Shown: positions 47,385-60,882, counted from the stretch's first letter. The stretch: 64,000 bases of DNA from Pseudolysobacter antarcticus (GCF_004168365.1 NZ_CP035704.1:2108001-2172000), one strand, 5' to 3'. Numbers and translations are program-made. Notes: generated by a model from the sequence alone, not told the origin.

Positions 47385-49067
47385 TTACCCGCCCACCGGC
47401 TGCGCATCACGCAACTCGCGACGCAGGATTTTCCCGACATTGGTTTTTGGCAACGAGGTGCGGAACTCGATCACTTTCGGCAATTTGTATCCGGTCAGGT
47501 ACAACTTGCAGTGTGCACGCAGGTCTTCGGCGGTCAGGTTGGGATCTTTCTTGACTACGACAAGCTTGACCGCCTCGCCGGATTTTTCGTCCGGCACGCC
47601 GACGGCGGCGACTTCGAGTACACCCGGATGCAGTGCGACCACATCTTCGATCTCGTTTGGATACACGTTGAAGCCCGACACCAGGATCATGTCTTTCTTG
47701 CGATCGACAATGAAGAAAAATCCGCGTGCATCCATGTTGCCGATGTCGCCCGTTTTTAGCCAGCCATCGGGAGTAATGCTTTTTGCGGTGTCTTCGGGCC
47801 GTTGCCAATAACCTTTCATCACTTGCGGGCCGCGGATGCAGATCTCGCCGTTCTCGCCTTGCGGCAGCAACTTGCCGTCATCGTCCTGAATCGAAAGTTC
47901 GGTCGATGGCACTGGCAGTCCGACGGAGCCGGAGTACTCGAGTGCATTCATCGGATTATCGGTGGCAACGGGCGAGGATTCGGTCATGCCGTAACCTTCG
48001 ATGAGGATGCAGCCCGTGGTTTTTTTCCAGCGCTCGGCGACCGCGCGCTGCACCGCCATGCCGCCGCCGAAGGACGTGCGCAAAGTGGAAAAATCGATTT
48101 CATCAAAACCTGGCGTATTCAACAAACCGTTGAACAATGTATTCACACCGGTGATCGAGGTGAAACGCGACTTTTTCAATTCCTTGACGAAACCCGGCAT
48201 GTCGCGCGGGTTGGTGATGAGCACGTTCAGTCCACCGAAATTGATGAACACGAGGCAATTACAAGTCAGCGCGAAGATGTGATACAGCGGCAATGCAGTG
48301 ATCATTATTTCCTCACCGAGTACCACCACGGATTTGAACCATGCGCCGACCTGTTGCATGTTGGCGACCAGGTTGCGGTGCGTCAGCATCGCGCCCTTGG
48401 CCACACCAGTGGTGCCACCGGTGTACTGCAGGAAAGCGACATCATTCGCCGCAATCTCGACCGCAGGCAAGCTCTGGCGCGCGCCTGAGGCAAGCGCCGA
48501 GGTGAACGAAATCGCGTGCGGAATAGCAAACGCCGGCACCATTTTCTTGATGTGTTTGACCGCGAAATTGGTGATCAGCGATTTCGGAAAATCCAGCATG
48601 TCGCCGATGCGGGTGACAATCACGTGTTTGCACGGAGTTTCATGCAACACTTCGGCTACGGTCGCGGCGAAATTCTCCAGCACCAGAATGGCGCTGACAC
48701 CGGCATCATTGAGCTGATGCTTGAGTTCGCGCGAGGTGTACAGCGGATTGGTATTCACCACGATCAACCCGGCACGCAGCGCGCCGAAAATCGCGATCGG
48801 GTATTGCAGAAGATTCGGCATCATCAAGGCGATGCGATCGCCTTTTTCGAGCTTCAGCGTGTTGCGCAGGAATGACGCAAATTGCATGCTGAGTTGATCC
48901 AACCGCCCATAGCTGAGCACTTTGCCCATGTTCGAGAACGCGGGTCGGTCGCGATATAGCGCGCAGGATTTTGCGAATACGGCCGGGATCGAACTGAACT
49001 CGTCCGCGTTGATCTCGGCGGGCACGCCCGGGGCATAACTGGCGAGCCAAGGTTTTTCAGCACTCAT
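47385..49067 (-). CDS. rpfB: RpfB: long-chain fatty acyl-CoA ligase
   Basis: A 560-residue adenylate-forming enzyme of the FadD type, which activates long-chain fatty acids to CoA esters. In Xanthomonas RpfB contributes to DSF turnover and fatty acid recycling. Motifs are the P-loop [12 protein letters not shown], the YGMTESSPV segment, the WLKTGDIG motif and the C-terminal [12 protein letters not shown] with the catalytic lysine. The frame is open to 49373, but ATG 49067 has a strong AGGAG 9 bases upstream and gives the family N terminus. It is separated from rpfF, normally its neighbour, by rpfC. Confidence 0.93.
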   Translation of the reverse strand: MSAEKPWLASYAPGVPAEINADEFSSIPAVFAKSCALYRDRPAFSNMGKVLSYGRLDQLSMQFASFLRNTLKLEKGDRIALMMPNLLQYPIAIFGALRAGLIVVNTNPLYTSRELKHQLNDAGVSAILVLENFAATVAEVLHETPCKHVIVTRIGDMLDFPKSLITNFAVKHIKKMVPAFAIPHAISFTSALASGARQSLPAVEIAANDVAFLQYTGGTTGVAKGAMLTHRNLVANMQQVGAWFKSVVVLGEEIMITALPLYHIFALTCNCLVFINFGGLNVLITNPRDMPGFVKELKKSRFTSITGVNTLFNGLLNTPGFDEIDFSTLRTSFGGGMAVQRAVAERWKKTTGCILIEGYGMTESSPVATDNPMNALEYSGSVGLPVPSTELSIQDDDGKLLPQGENGEICIRGPQVMKGYWQRPEDTAKSITPDGWLKTGDIGNMDARGFFFIVDRKKDMILVSGFNVYPNEIEDVVALHPGVLEVAAVGVPDEKSGEAVKLVVVKKDPNLTAEDLRAHCKLYLTGYKLPKVIEFRTSLPKTNVGKILRRELRDAQPVGG

Positions 49068-49102
49068 CAACGCATCTCCTGGATGGCTTGGAATATCACG
49101 CA

Positions 49103-49139
49103 AATACGGCTCCAACACCGTATTCCGAACATGCGTTCG
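49103..49139. promoter_or_regulatory. Two adjacent inverted repeats upstream of rpfB, candidate operator
   Basis: AATACGG-N8-CCGTATT (49103-49124) and CGAAC-N4-GTTCG (49126-49139) lie 36-72 bp before the rpfB start. A weak promoter on the minus strand (TTGTAG-N17-TCAAAT) ends just upstream of them. They could bind a fatty-acid-responsive or catabolite regulator, but none is identified. Confidence 0.4.
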
Positions 49140-49242
49140 ATTTGAGCACAGCAGCACAATGCCTACAAGGCGCGCTGCAGCGAAGAATGCCGCGCCACGA
49201 ACCCGATTTTTGTACGCCGAGCAAGTTCGATCTTCGCACGCA

Positions 49243-49269
49243 TAAAAAACGCCCGGTTTTGCCGGGCGT
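49243..49269 (-). terminator. Rho-independent terminator after the aconitase gene
   Basis: On the minus strand a perfect 8-bp stem ACGCCCGG / CCGGGCGT with a CAAAA loop is followed by TTTTTT (the last stem T included). It lies 31 bp past the aconitase stop and isolates rpfB from it. Confidence 0.9.
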
Positions 49270-49299
49270 CTGGGTTGGATCAGATCAATACGACGATCG

Positions 49300-52065
<2,766 letters not shown>

Positions 52066-52154
52066 GCTGATCTCCTGTAGCGTCGGCGTAGGGAAAGTTG
52101 CGGAAATAAATGCCGCGCCAATTGAGGTTGGCGACCCGGGCGGGATAGCTGCAT

Positions 52155-52183
52155 ATTATGACTCAAGCGGGCATGCACGTGAA
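52155..52183 (-). promoter_or_regulatory. Sigma-70-type promoter for acnA
   Basis: On the minus strand TTCACG, a 17-bp spacer and CATAAT give a good match. Transcription would start about 80 bp before the acnA ATG. Confidence 0.55.
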
Positions 52184-52259
52184 TGCCGGATCGGTAAATT
52201 TGTGCGCTGCAGAGGCAATAATTTGCGGCTTTTTTGACTCAGCAGCGAGCGTGGATGGC

Positions 52260-52883
52260 TCAACCGTTGTCCAGCGTGCTGCGAGTCAACAATCCCCGCG
52301 CCAGCATCGCGTAATCGCGGCGACGGAACAGCATGCGCCACGGACGTCCGCCGAGCTGGCGCCACAATACGGAGGCGCGCACCGCGGCGAGCAGCAATGC
52401 GCGGATTTCCTCAACACGCGCCGTCTGCGTCAGATACAAGGGATTGCCCGGCACGACCACGCGTGGACGCAATCGCGAAAGATTATCGGCATACAGTTTC
52501 GACAGACTTGCAAAAACCGCGGCATGGGTTGGTCCGAGATGCTCGGCCTGACGCGCGCAGGATTCGATCCCCGCGCGTAAATTCTTGAGCATATCGCTGC
52601 GCCGCGACAACCGGCGCTCGAGTTTGAGGATGCTGATCACCATGCGCGTCACGGTGAGATCGCGCGTTTGGCCATCCAATTGTGCGATCAGCAATTCCAG
52701 TCCGATCCGCAGATTGGCCACGCCGCCGTAGATTTCTGCAGGCGTGTCAGCGTCGATGCGAAAAATACTGTCGATGCTCACTCGTTCACCTGCCGCATCC
52801 GCGCTACCACGTGCGGCAACGTCACGCACCTGCATGATGGCTTGATACAGCGCGGCCAGCGCGATGACTCGGCCCTCACGCAT
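52260..52883 (-). CDS. hflD: High-frequency lysogenization protein HflD homologue
   Basis: A 207-residue, mostly alpha-helical protein of the HflD family, membrane-associated in E. coli, where it binds phage lambda CII. Its core cellular role is unclear. The family pattern includes [12 protein letters not shown] at the N terminus, [30 protein letters not shown] and [19 protein letters not shown]. The start at 52883 overlaps the mnmA stop by 8 bp and has GGAG upstream. A longer frame to 52958 lies wholly inside mnmA. The pairing with mnmA is conserved. Confidence 0.9.
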   Translation of the reverse strand: MREGRVIALAALYQAIMQVRDVAARGSADAAGERVSIDSIFRIDADTPAEIYGGVANLRIGLELLIAQLDGQTRDLTVTRMVISILKLERRLSRRSDMLKNLRAGIESCARQAEHLGPTHAAVFASLSKLYADNLSRLRPRVVVPGNPLYLTQTARVEEIRALLLAAVRASVLWRQLGGRPWRMLFRRRDYAMLARGLLTRSTLDNG

Positions 52884-53991
52884 GCGCTGGCTCCAGCCCG
52901 CCGAACGGGGCGTCGGTAGCGTTGATGATGCCGCCGCCGAGGCATTCGTCGCCGGCATAAAACACCACCGATTGGCCTGGCGTCACGGCGCGTTGCGGCG
53001 AGGAAAAAACCACCTCGCAATCATCTCCATTCACACGCACATGACAATCCTGATCGGGTTGGCGATAACGCGTCTTCGCCGTGCAAGTGAATTCATGCGT
53101 CGGTGCGTGGCCCGCGACCCACGACAATTGATCGGCGACCAGCCGGGTTGAGGCGAGCCAATGGCTTTCCTGGCCCTGATCGACGTACAGGATATTCTTT
53201 GCCACGTCCTTGCCGACGACATACCACGGCGCGCCGGAAGAATCGTGGCGACCGCCGATGCCCAACCCTTGGCGTTGTCCGAGCGTGTAGTACATCAGGC
53301 CTTGATGTATGCCGATATCTGCGCCATCCGGCGTCTGCATCGCACCGGGCTGCGCCGGGATGTAGTGGCCGAGAAATTCGCGGAAATCACGCTCGCCGAT
53401 GAAACAGATGCCGGTGGAATCTTTCTTCGCATGGGTCGGCAATTCGGCTTCGCGCGCGAGACGACGTACCTCGGGTTTTGGCAATTCGCCGATCGGAAAA
53501 CGGGTCACCGCGAGCTGTCGCTGGCCGAGCGTATACAGAAAATAACTTTGATCCTTGTTGCCATCGTGGCCACGCAACAGCCGATAACGTCCGTCGATCG
53601 AATCGATGCGCGCGTAATGGCCGGTGGCAATACGCTCGGCACCAAGCTCGCGCGCGTTGTCGAGAAAGGTCTTGAACTTGATCTCGCGATTGCACAAGAC
53701 ATCCGGATTCGGCGTGCGTCCGGCGCGGTATTCGTCGAGAAAATGCGTGAACACGCCGTCCCAATATTGCGCGGCGAAATTGCGTGCGTGAAACGCAATG
53801 CCGAGCCGCGCGCAGACGGCGACCGCATCGACCCGGTCCTGATCGGCGCGACATGGCCCGAGGCGTTCGTCCTCTTCCCAGTTCTTCATGAACATGCCAG
53901 CGACATTTTCGCCCGCCTGCGCCAGCAGCAATGCTGTGACCGAAGAATCCACGCCGCCGGATACACCTACGATGGTCAAACCTTTATCCAT
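52876..53991 (-). CDS. mnmA: tRNA 2-thiouridylase MnmA
   Basis: A 371-residue enzyme that puts sulfur on the wobble uridine of tRNA-Lys, -Glu and -Gln. The PP-loop SGGVDSS is at 11-17; the catalytic cysteine pair is Cys100 in [12 protein letters not shown] and Cys196 in [12 protein letters not shown]. The C-terminal beta-barrel includes [13 protein letters not shown]. It is the middle gene of a tight operon: 6 bp after the nudix gene, 8-bp overlap with hflD. Confidence 0.96.
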   Translation of the reverse strand: MDKGLTIVGVSGGVDSSVTALLLAQAGENVAGMFMKNWEEDERLGPCRADQDRVDAVAVCARLGIAFHARNFAAQYWDGVFTHFLDEYRAGRTPNPDVLCNREIKFKTFLDNARELGAERIATGHYARIDSIDGRYRLLRGHDGNKDQSYFLYTLGQRQLAVTRFPIGELPKPEVRRLAREAELPTHAKKDSTGICFIGERDFREFLGHYIPAQPGAMQTPDGADIGIHQGLMYYTLGQRQGLGIGGRHDSSGAPWYVVGKDVAKNILYVDQGQESHWLASTRLVADQLSWVAGHAPTHEFTCTAKTRYRQPDQDCHVRVNGDDCEVVFSSPQRAVTPGQSVVFYAGDECLGGGIINATDAPFGGLEPAHA

Positions 53992-53997
53992 GCGCGA

Positions 53998-54519
53998 TCA
54001 AATGGGGGCGCTGGCATCGCGTGGCAATGGCGCCGGCAACATTGCATGCACGGCGTCGAGAGGGAAACGTTTGCCAGCGAGATAGTCGTCGATACTGCGC
54101 AACACCATCGGACTGCGCAGGCGCGCGGATTCGGCAGCGATTTCGTCGCGCGTGAGCCACAGCGTACGTACGATGCCGGCATCGAGTGCGCGCTCGGCAT
54201 GATGCCGTAGCGCGTGCGCTGCAAAGGTAAAACGCAGAAAGCCGAGCTCCGAGTCGGGCGCAGTCCATTGATAAATGCCGACCAAGGCGTCGAGTTGGAT
54301 TTCCCAGCCGGTTTCCTCAAGCGTTTCGCGAACGCTGGCGGTCGGCAGTGACTCGTTTGCTTCAAGATGCCCAGCCGGCTGATTCAGCATGAGTTTGCCA
54401 CGAATGATTTCCTCGACCAGCAAAAACGTTTCGCCGCGTGGCACGATGGCGGCAACGGTTACATCCGGGCGCCAGACCGTATCGACATCCGGCGCGCTGG
54501 GGTTGCTCGAGTCATTCAT
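53998..54519 (-). CDS. nudJ: Nudix hydrolase, NudJ-like
   Basis: A 173-residue Nudix protein. The Nudix box reads GHLEANESLPTASVRETLEE followed by TGW, with all conserved metal-binding glutamates. NudJ/YmfB phosphatases act on nucleoside triphosphates and HMP-PP, and the nudJ-mnmA-hflD order is the same in E. coli, which supports the name. The start at 54519 (MNDSSN...) was chosen because upstream codons run into the clpS promoter region, but its Shine-Dalgarno is weak. Substrate preference is unknown. Confidence 0.85.
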   Translation of the reverse strand: MNDSSNPSAPDVDTVWRPDVTVAAIVPRGETFLLVEEIIRGKLMLNQPAGHLEANESLPTASVRETLEETGWEIQLDALVGIYQWTAPDSELGFLRFTFAAHALRHHAERALDAGIVRTLWLTRDEIAAESARLRSPMVLRSIDDYLAGKRFPLDAVHAMLPAPLPRDASAPI

Positions 54520-54628
54520 CGAGTTTGCACGTTCCAAAAGAATGATGTTACACGAGAGCGAGTTGCAAGCTGCCGCAAAAAGGGGATGGTCGCAGCAGTT
54601 TTTGCGACAGCTTGCGACTTGAAGACCG

Positions 54629-54657
54629 GCAGTGCCGCCACCACTCAGCGGTATAAT
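54629..54657 (+). promoter_or_regulatory. Promoter for clpS-clpA
   Basis: A perfect -10 TATAAT (54652-54657) lies 41 bp before the clpS ATG. The -35 at 17 bp (GCAGTG) is poor, so activation or an alternative spacing may be involved. Confidence 0.5.
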
Positions 54658-54698
54658 CGGAACATCGCGAATGCCACCAGAGTGAGTAAGAAAGACGC

Positions 54699-55025
54699 AT
54701 GGCACAACTACCTGACCAGCAATTGGACCACCAACGCGGACTCGCGGTCGAGGAATCTCGCCCGGAGCTGCAACGCCCGCCGTTATACCAGGTGGTGTTG
54801 ATGAACGACGACTTCACGCCGATGGATTTCGTGATTACGGTGCTGGAGAGTATCTTCGGCATGAATCGCGAACGCGCGACGCAAGTGATGTTGCACGTGC
54901 ATACGCGCGGCAAGGGAATTTGCGGTGTGTATACGCGCGAAGTGGCGGAAACCAAAGTGACCCAAGTCAACGAATTTTCACGTGCGCACCAACATCCTTT
55001 GTTGTGCAATATGGAAAAGGCCTAG
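54699..55025 (+). CDS. clpS: ATP-dependent Clp protease adaptor ClpS
   Basis: A 108-residue adaptor that binds proteins with N-terminal Leu, Phe, Trp or Tyr and hands them to ClpA. The flexible N terminus is followed by the core [18 protein letters not shown], which holds the N-degron pocket (NDDFTPM), and [23 protein letters not shown]. It lies 60 bp before clpA. The Leu/Phe-tRNA-protein transferase gene aat, which makes such N-termini, is at 61 kb. Confidence 0.96.
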   Translation: MAQLPDQQLDHQRGLAVEESRPELQRPPLYQVVLMNDDFTPMDFVITVLESIFGMNRERATQVMLHVHTRGKGICGVYTREVAETKVTQVNEFSRAHQHPLLCNMEKA

Positions 55026-55085
55026 CAAAAGAATCAACCAGCCCCATTTACACGTCAGTGCATTTTCCGCCAAAGGAAAACTGAA

Positions 55086-57359
55086 ATGTTTAGTAAAGAT
55101 CTCGAACTCACCATCAGCCATTGCTACAAGGAAGCGCGCGAACAGCGTCATGAATTCATGACCGTTGAGCACTTGCTGCTGGCGTTGCTGGAAAATCCAT
55201 CGGCCATCGCCGTGCTGCGTGCGAGCGGCGCCGATCTGGTCAAGCTCGGCAAGGAGCTGAAAGGCATCATTGCCGAAACCGTGCCGCTGTTGCCGCTCAA
55301 GGATGAACGCGATACGCAACCGACGCTGGGTTTCCAGCGCGTGCTGCAGCGCGCGGTGTATCACGTGCAATCTTCCGGACGAAAGGAAGTCACCGGCGCG
55401 AACGTGCTGGTTGCGATCTTCGGCGAGAAGGATTCGCACGCCGTGTATTTCCTCAACCAGCAGGAAATCACGCGGCTGGATGTAGTCAATTATATTTCGC
55501 ACGGCATCGCGAAAATTGGCCAGGATTCGAACCAGCAGCCCGGCGGCGAAGCCGGCCGCGAAGCCGATGGTGGCGATGAAGCGCGTGGCAATCCGTTGCA
55601 CGAATTTGCCAGCAACCTCAACGAACTCGCGCGCCAGGGCAAGATCGATCCGCTGATCGGTCGTGCTGAAGAAATCGAGCGCACGATCCAGGTGCTGTGC
55701 CGTCGGCGCAAGAACAATCCGTTGTTCGTCGGCGAAGCCGGTGTCGGCAAGACCGCGCTAGCCGAGGGTCTGGCGAAACGCATCGTCGAAAAAGAAGTGC
55801 CCGAGGTGCTGGCCGACTGCATTATCTATTCGCTCGACATGGGCTCGCTCGTGGCGGGCACGAAATATCGTGGCGACTTCGAAAAACGCCTGAAAGGTGT
55901 TCTGGCGCAGCTCAAGAAAGAACCGAACGCGATCCTGTTTATCGATGAAATCCACACCATCATCGGCGCCGGGTCGGCTTCGGGCGGCACGATGGATGCG
56001 TCGAATCTGATCAAGCCGGTACTCGCCAACGGCGAATTGCGCTGCATCGGTTCGACCACGTTCCAGGAATACCGCGGCATCTTCGAGAAGGATCGCGCGC
56101 TGGCTCGCCGCTTCCAGAAAATCGATATTGTCGAACCGTCGCTGGCCGACAGCCTTGAGATTTTGAAGGGCCTGAAGTCGCGCTTCGAGGAACATCACAA
56201 AGTCGAATACGCGCTCGATGCGCTCAAGGCGGCGGTCGATCTTTCGGTCAAGCATATTGCCGATCGTCTGTTGCCGGACAAGGCAATCGACGTGATTGAC
56301 GAAGCCGGCGCGAGACAGCGTTTGTTGCCGCCCGATCAGCGCAAGGCAATCGTCGATGTGTCGGAGATCGAGCTGATCGTCGCACGCATGGCACGCATTC
56401 CACCGAAGCAGGTTTCGGCCTCCGACAAGGACGTACTAAAGAGCCTGCAGCGTAACCTCAACATGGTGGTATTCGGCCAGGATGCGGCGATCGAGGCATT
56501 GTCGAGTTCAATCAAGATGTCGCGCTCGGGTCTCGGCGATCCGAACAAGCCGATCGGCAGTTTCCTGTTGGCTGGCCCGACCGGTGTCGGCAAGACCGAA
56601 GTGACGCGGCAACTCGCGATGCAGCTCGGTATCGAACTCGTGCGCTTCGACATGTCCGAATATATGGAGGGGCATTCGGTATCGCGCCTGATTGGTGCGC
56701 CGCCGGGTTATGTCGGTTTCGACCAAGGCGGCTTGCTCACCGAGCAGATCACGAAACATCCGCATTGTGTACTGTTGCTGGATGAAATCGAGAAGGCGCA
56801 TCCGGACGTGTTCAACATCCTGTTGCAGGTCATGGATCACGGCACGTTGACCGATACGAATGGTCGCGAAGCGAACTTCAAGAATGTGATCGTAGTGATG
56901 ACGACGAATGCCGGCGCGGCGCAGGCGGCAAGGCGCTCGATGGGTTTTGTCGAGCAGAATCACGGCACTGATGCGATGGAAGTCATCCGTCGCAGCTTCA
57001 CGCCGGAGTTCCGCAATCGCCTCGACGCGATCATCCAGTTCGGTGCGCTCGACTTCGAACACATCCTGCGGGTGGTCGACAAGTTCCTGATCGAACTCGA
57101 AGCGCAGCTCAACGAGAAACACGTCGCGTTGCATGTCGATGGCGATGCGCGGCGCTGGTTGGCCGAGCACGGTTTCGATGCGCAGATGGGTGCACGTCCG
57201 ATGGCGCGTGTGATCCAGGACAACGTCAAGCGTCCGCTGGCTGACGAGCTGCTGTTCGGCAAGCTGGCCGAGGGCGGCAAGGTCACGCTCAGCGTGCAGG
57301 ACGGTAAGCTTGCGGTTGCGAGCGAAGAGGCAGAAAAATTGCCGGCGATCGTCGAATAA
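55086..57359 (+). CDS. clpA: ATP-dependent Clp protease, ATP-binding subunit ClpA
   Basis: A 757-residue double AAA+ unfoldase that works with ClpP. The N-domain (1 to about 145, [17 protein letters not shown]) binds ClpS. Walker A of the first ring is GEAGVGKT (216-223), of the second GPTGVGKT (497-504), each followed by Walker B ([18 protein letters not shown]). Length equals the E. coli protein. A strong terminator follows. Confidence 0.97.
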   Translation: MFSKDLELTISHCYKEAREQRHEFMTVEHLLLALLENPSAIAVLRASGADLVKLGKELKGIIAETVPLLPLKDERDTQPTLGFQRVLQRAVYHVQSSGRKEVTGANVLVAIFGEKDSHAVYFLNQQEITRLDVVNYISHGIAKIGQDSNQQPGGEAGREADGGDEARGNPLHEFASNLNELARQGKIDPLIGRAEEIERTIQVLCRRRKNNPLFVGEAGVGKTALAEGLAKRIVEKEVPEVLADCIIYSLDMGSLVAGTKYRGDFEKRLKGVLAQLKKEPNAILFIDEIHTIIGAGSASGGTMDASNLIKPVLANGELRCIGSTTFQEYRGIFEKDRALARRFQKIDIVEPSLADSLEILKGLKSRFEEHHKVEYALDALKAAVDLSVKHIADRLLPDKAIDVIDEAGARQRLLPPDQRKAIVDVSEIELIVARMARIPPKQVSASDKDVLKSLQRNLNMVVFGQDAAIEALSSSIKMSRSGLGDPNKPIGSFLLAGPTGVGKTEVTRQLAMQLGIELVRFDMSEYMEGHSVSRLIGAPPGYVGFDQGGLLTEQITKHPHCVLLLDEIEKAHPDVFNILLQVMDHGTLTDTNGREANFKNVIVVMTTNAGAAQAARRSMGFVEQNHGTDAMEVIRRSFTPEFRNRLDAIIQFGALDFEHILRVVDKFLIELEAQLNEKHVALHVDGDARRWLAEHGFDAQMGARPMARVIQDNVKRPLADELLFGKLAEGGKVTLSVQDGKLAVASEEAEKLPAIVE

Positions 57360-57390
57360 AGATCATCGCCAGCCTTGGTGATCGAGCCTG

Positions 57391-57422
57391 AACCCGCCGT
57401 GCGAGACACGGCGGGTTTTTTT
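57391..57422 (+). terminator. Rho-independent terminator after clpA
   Basis: A perfect 9-bp stem CCCGCCGTG / CACGGCGGG with a CGAGA loop and seven T. Confidence 0.92.
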
Positions 57423-57449
57423 ATGAATCGGATCGCAGTGCAGTCGCAT

Positions 57450-60299
57450 TCATGGCTGGTTGGTGGCGTTTGATTGTTGGACCAACCGGCCAAGTCGGGA
57501 TGGCGGATTGCGCATCGCTGCGAGCAGATTTTGTCCTGCGGCTGCATAATTTTTGGCAGCGATATTGTCGCCGAGTTTTGTCGCGACAATTGCCTGCAGT
57601 AGGGGCACTTCGATTTGCATTTCCGGATCGGGATGTACTGCGAGCTTCAGTTGGGTTTCTGCCGTGGCCAAACTTTGCTGCGCCTGGTCGAACTGTTCCA
57701 GCTGCAGCAGCGCAGTCGCGCGCCACACGGCGGTATTCGCATTTCTACCCGGATCCGGCTTGGCCTGCTTGGCGATCAAAGCATCGATACTATCGACAAT
57801 AGCTAAGGCGGATTTGGGATCGTTTTTATCGAGCTTCAGTCGCGCCAACATTCCCTGCAGATCGATTTGCAGCTCGATATCCGGCTCCTTCTCGTTCTCC
57901 TGTGACTTGATGGCATGGCGCAATTCCGCTTCGCCATTCACGCTGTCGCCGCTCGCTGCCAATGCCGCGCCATAACTGGCCCGAGTGATTGACGTCTTGG
58001 GGTATTCCGCGCCGTATTTCTTCTCGAATGCCATCAGCGAGGCGTGCAACGCATCGATTGCGGCAGGGAGTTTTCCCAGCAACACGTTAAACATGCCGAC
58101 ATTGTTGAGATCGTTGGCGGTCTCCGGCTGGTCCTCGCCGTACGCCAATTTGTCGATGCGCAAAGTTTCGCTGGCGGTTTCCAGCGCGCCCTGGAAATTG
58201 CGCTGCGCACGTTGCACCATCATCAACGCATTCAGATGATTCGCGCGGCGCCAATCGTCTTTCGACAACACTTTTTCATCGATCGCCAGCGCAGCCTTGA
58301 TATGTTCCTCGGCCTGCGCAAGATCGCCGGACAGACGATAGATGCGCGACAATCCGGAGTGCGCTGACGCCACCTTGAGATGTTGCGCACCAAAGTTTTT
58401 GGTATCCGCAAGCAACAACTCTTCGGTCGTTTTTCCTGCAGCGACATAGTCCTTGACGTTGATCTGCACTGTCGCCGCCATCGTCAGGGTGTCGCTCAAA
58501 AAGCCGGCATCATCCAGCGTTCGAGAGAGCTGCAATGCCTCCTGCGATTCTGCAAGCGCGCGCTTGAGGTCATGTTGTTTGTTCGCCAACATCGCCGAGT
58601 TGAACAACAGTTTCGCGCGCTCCGATGTCTGTCGCACGGTGATCTGCGAACGCAATGTATCGGTCAAGCTCTGCGCGGACTTGTAGTCTCCCGCCAATAT
58701 GTTGGCATTCAACAATTCGAAGCCGGCATCGAGGGTAACGCTGTCATTATCGCCCAATGCGATACGGGCCTGATCGTAATTGTGTTGCAGATAATTACGC
58801 GCTGCGGGCAGGTTTCCTTGCGTGCGCAAGACCGCGCCGAGTTTGGTTTGCAGCTCGGCATACACGCGCGGATTTGACGCCGCGGCATCACGCGCCTTGA
58901 GCATCGCCTGTTCCACCACCTCGGTAATTTTTGGCGGTCCGGCGCGCGGGCTGCTCGGCTGCGCTTCCTCGAACGCCGAGAACATGAAATCGCGCATCGC
59001 ATTTGCGCGCGCCGCCTCTTGGCGCGCAATGTGGGTTTGCCAAAGCGCCAGTCCGAGCGCGGCAAATATGGCCAGCACCAAGGCCACGGTAGTGACGACA
59101 CCACCACGATGACGCACGATGAATTTTCGTGCGCGATACAGCCGCGACGGCGGATGCGCGCGCACCGGACGATGATCAAGAAAGCGTTCGATATCTTCGG
59201 CCAGCGCGCCCGCCGAGGCGTAGCGCCGATCGGGTTCGGCGGCGAGCGCCTTGAGCACGATATTGTCCAGATCGCCGCGCAGTACTTTGCGCAGGATCAG
59301 CGGCGAGGCCGCACCTGCGGACTTCGTATCATTCGGCGTCTCGCCATTCTGTCGGTAGTCGATCAACGAGGACGGACGGCGCGCGGGATTGCCTTCGGGC
59401 TTTCGTCCGAGCAATAGTTCGTGCAGCAATACACCGAGGCCATAAACATCCGTCGCGGTCGTGATGATGCCGCCGAGCACTTGCTCCGGCGCGGCATAAC
59501 CCGGCGTGAAAACGCCGACGGTCGCGGCTTCTGCATCTTCCTCGATGAGTTTGGCGATGCCGAAATCGAGCAGTTTTACCGTGCCGTTGCCATCGACCAG
59601 AATATTCGACGGCTTGATGTCGCGATGCACGATCAAATTGCGATGCGCGGTTTCCACAGCACGACACACGGTGAGAAAAAGCCGCACCCGTGCGTGCACA
59701 TCGAGTTGTTGTTCACTCGCGTACTGCGTAATCGGCACACCATCGATGTACTCCATCACTAGATACGGGATACCGGCCTGAGTGACGCCGCCATCGATCA
59801 TGCTGGCGATGTGCGGATGGCTGAGTCCGGCCAGCACCTGGCGTTCGCGCAGAAAAAGGCGTTGCTCAAGGTCGGAATACAGGCCGCGACGCAGCAGCTT
59901 CAACGCAACGAATTGCTGAAAATCCTTGCCGACACGTTCACCGAGAAATACCGCCGCCATGCCGCCTTGGCCGAGCAGGCGCAGGATGCGAAACGCGCCG
60001 ATCTGCTGGCCGATCAAACCTTCGACTTGGGTCACTTCATCCGGGGCGAGACGTGCCGCGTGATCGCCGACTGGGGTATCGAGAAAACCGTTGCCATCGT
60101 CGGCGGCCAAGAGGTTTAGCAGCGCCGCGCGCTCTTCGATATCGCTGACGTTTGCATCGATCCATGCCGCGCGCTCGCTGGCGGGCAAGTCGACGGCCAT
60201 CTCAAATAGTGCACGCAGGCGGCCGAGCGTATCGCCATCTTTGGCGGCCTGATCGAAATCGGAAATATTGTCATTGTTCATGCTAGCGAAGAACGCCAT
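57450..60299 (-). CDS. Membrane Ser/Thr protein kinase with C-terminal helical (TPR-like) repeats
   Basis: A 949-residue Hanks-type kinase. After an N-terminal helical segment (1-95) the kinase domain has the glycine loop LGQGGMAAV (109-117), Lys134 in VALK, the catalytic loop HRDIKPSN (225-232), DFG (245-247) and APEQ (270-273), so it should be active. A membrane span follows (about 400-421), and the remaining ~520 residues are alternating helices like TPR repeats, probably periplasmic. This layout is that of PknB-like kinases with a TPR sensor. Possible targets are unknown; clpA is convergent. The start may be 60299 or 60281. No phosphatase gene is nearby. Confidence 0.87.
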   Translation of the reverse strand: MAFFASMNNDNISDFDQAAKDGDTLGRLRALFEMAVDLPASERAAWIDANVSDIEERAALLNLLAADDGNGFLDTPVGDHAARLAPDEVTQVEGLIGQQIGAFRILRLLGQGGMAAVFLGERVGKDFQQFVALKLLRRGLYSDLEQRLFLRERQVLAGLSHPHIASMIDGGVTQAGIPYLVMEYIDGVPITQYASEQQLDVHARVRLFLTVCRAVETAHRNLIVHRDIKPSNILVDGNGTVKLLDFGIAKLIEEDAEAATVGVFTPGYAAPEQVLGGIITTATDVYGLGVLLHELLLGRKPEGNPARRPSSLIDYRQNGETPNDTKSAGAASPLILRKVLRGDLDNIVLKALAAEPDRRYASAGALAEDIERFLDHRPVRAHPPSRLYRARKFIVRHRGGVVTTVALVLAIFAALGLALWQTHIARQEAARANAMRDFMFSAFEEAQPSSPRAGPPKITEVVEQAMLKARDAAASNPRVYAELQTKLGAVLRTQGNLPAARNYLQHNYDQARIALGDNDSVTLDAGFELLNANILAGDYKSAQSLTDTLRSQITVRQTSERAKLLFNSAMLANKQHDLKRALAESQEALQLSRTLDDAGFLSDTLTMAATVQINVKDYVAAGKTTEELLLADTKNFGAQHLKVASAHSGLSRIYRLSGDLAQAEEHIKAALAIDEKVLSKDDWRRANHLNALMMVQRAQRNFQGALETASETLRIDKLAYGEDQPETANDLNNVGMFNVLLGKLPAAIDALHASLMAFEKKYGAEYPKTSITRASYGAALAASGDSVNGEAELRHAIKSQENEKEPDIELQIDLQGMLARLKLDKNDPKSALAIVDSIDALIAKQAKPDPGRNANTAVWRATALLQLEQFDQAQQSLATAETQLKLAVHPDPEMQIEVPLLQAIVATKLGDNIAAKNYAAAGQNLLAAMRNPPSRLGRLVQQSNATNQP

Positions 60300-60511
60300 G
60301 CAGCGGAAATTTGCGACATCAGTTCGCGCATTGTGCAGGAATGCGCACGAAAGCCGCTAATTTCGACGGATCAGGCCTCGCTTCGGCAGGTCGCCAGCAG
60401 ATTGATCGCGGTTATCCGTACTCGGATTTTGCTAGGGATTCGAGGTGTCGCTCGGACGAGACAGGGCGGGATGGCCGCGCGCGTACTTATCGCAGGCAGC
60501 AAGATCCAGCG

Positions 60512-60527
60512 ATGACCGATCGGTCAT
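60512..60527. promoter_or_regulatory. 16-bp perfect palindrome upstream of the kinase gene, TetR-type operator-like
   Basis: ATGACCGATCGGTCAT is self-complementary and resembles the TGACCG-CGGTCA sites of many TetR-family repressors. It lies 213 bp upstream of the kinase start, in a 280-bp gap without a gene. No TetR gene is in the window. Confidence 0.5.
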
Positions 60528-60546
60528 ACGGCAAAGAAGGTGTTAC

Positions 60547-60582
60547 GAAAAAACGTACCGTAACTAACGGCTATAGCCGTTA
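60547..60582 (-). terminator. Hairpin at the infA stop codon, possible terminator
   Basis: TAACGGCTATAGCCGTTA (60565-60582) is an 18-bp perfect palindrome that includes the infA stop codon. On the minus strand a TTTTTT run follows about 10 nt later, inside a second small repeat GTTACG/CGTAAC. The palindrome could also be a protein-binding site. Confidence 0.5.
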
Positions 60583-60798
60583 TTTCATGCGGTAGGTGAT
60601 GCGGCCCTTGGTCAGATCGTAAGGTGTCATTTCCACCTTGACCTTGTCGCCGGTAAGAATGCGGATATAGTTTTTGCGCATGCGGCCCGAAATATGGGCG
60701 GTTACGACGTGGCTGTTTTCCAGCTTCACGCGAAACATGGTGTTGGGCAGCGTTTCAAGAACGGTGCCTTCCATTTCGATTTGATCGTCTTTAGACAT
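60580..60798 (-). CDS. infA: Translation initiation factor IF-1
   Basis: A 72-residue OB-fold protein that blocks the ribosomal A site during initiation. The sequence [15 protein letters not shown]... through [13 protein letters not shown] is the family consensus. The frame is open to 60849, but the usual length and N terminus fix the start at 60798. It lies 84 bp downstream of aat on the same strand, a frequent gammaproteobacterial pair. Confidence 0.97.
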   Translation of the reverse strand: MSKDDQIEMEGTVLETLPNTMFRVKLENSHVVTAHISGRMRKNYIRILTGDKVKVEMTPYDLTKGRITYRMK

Positions 60799-60882
60799 TC
60801 GACTCAGAAGTAATAGCGGACAAGCCCGCAAGGCGCGGGATTTTGCCACGTTTACGCACTTTCCGAAAGCGAAATCGTGGTT

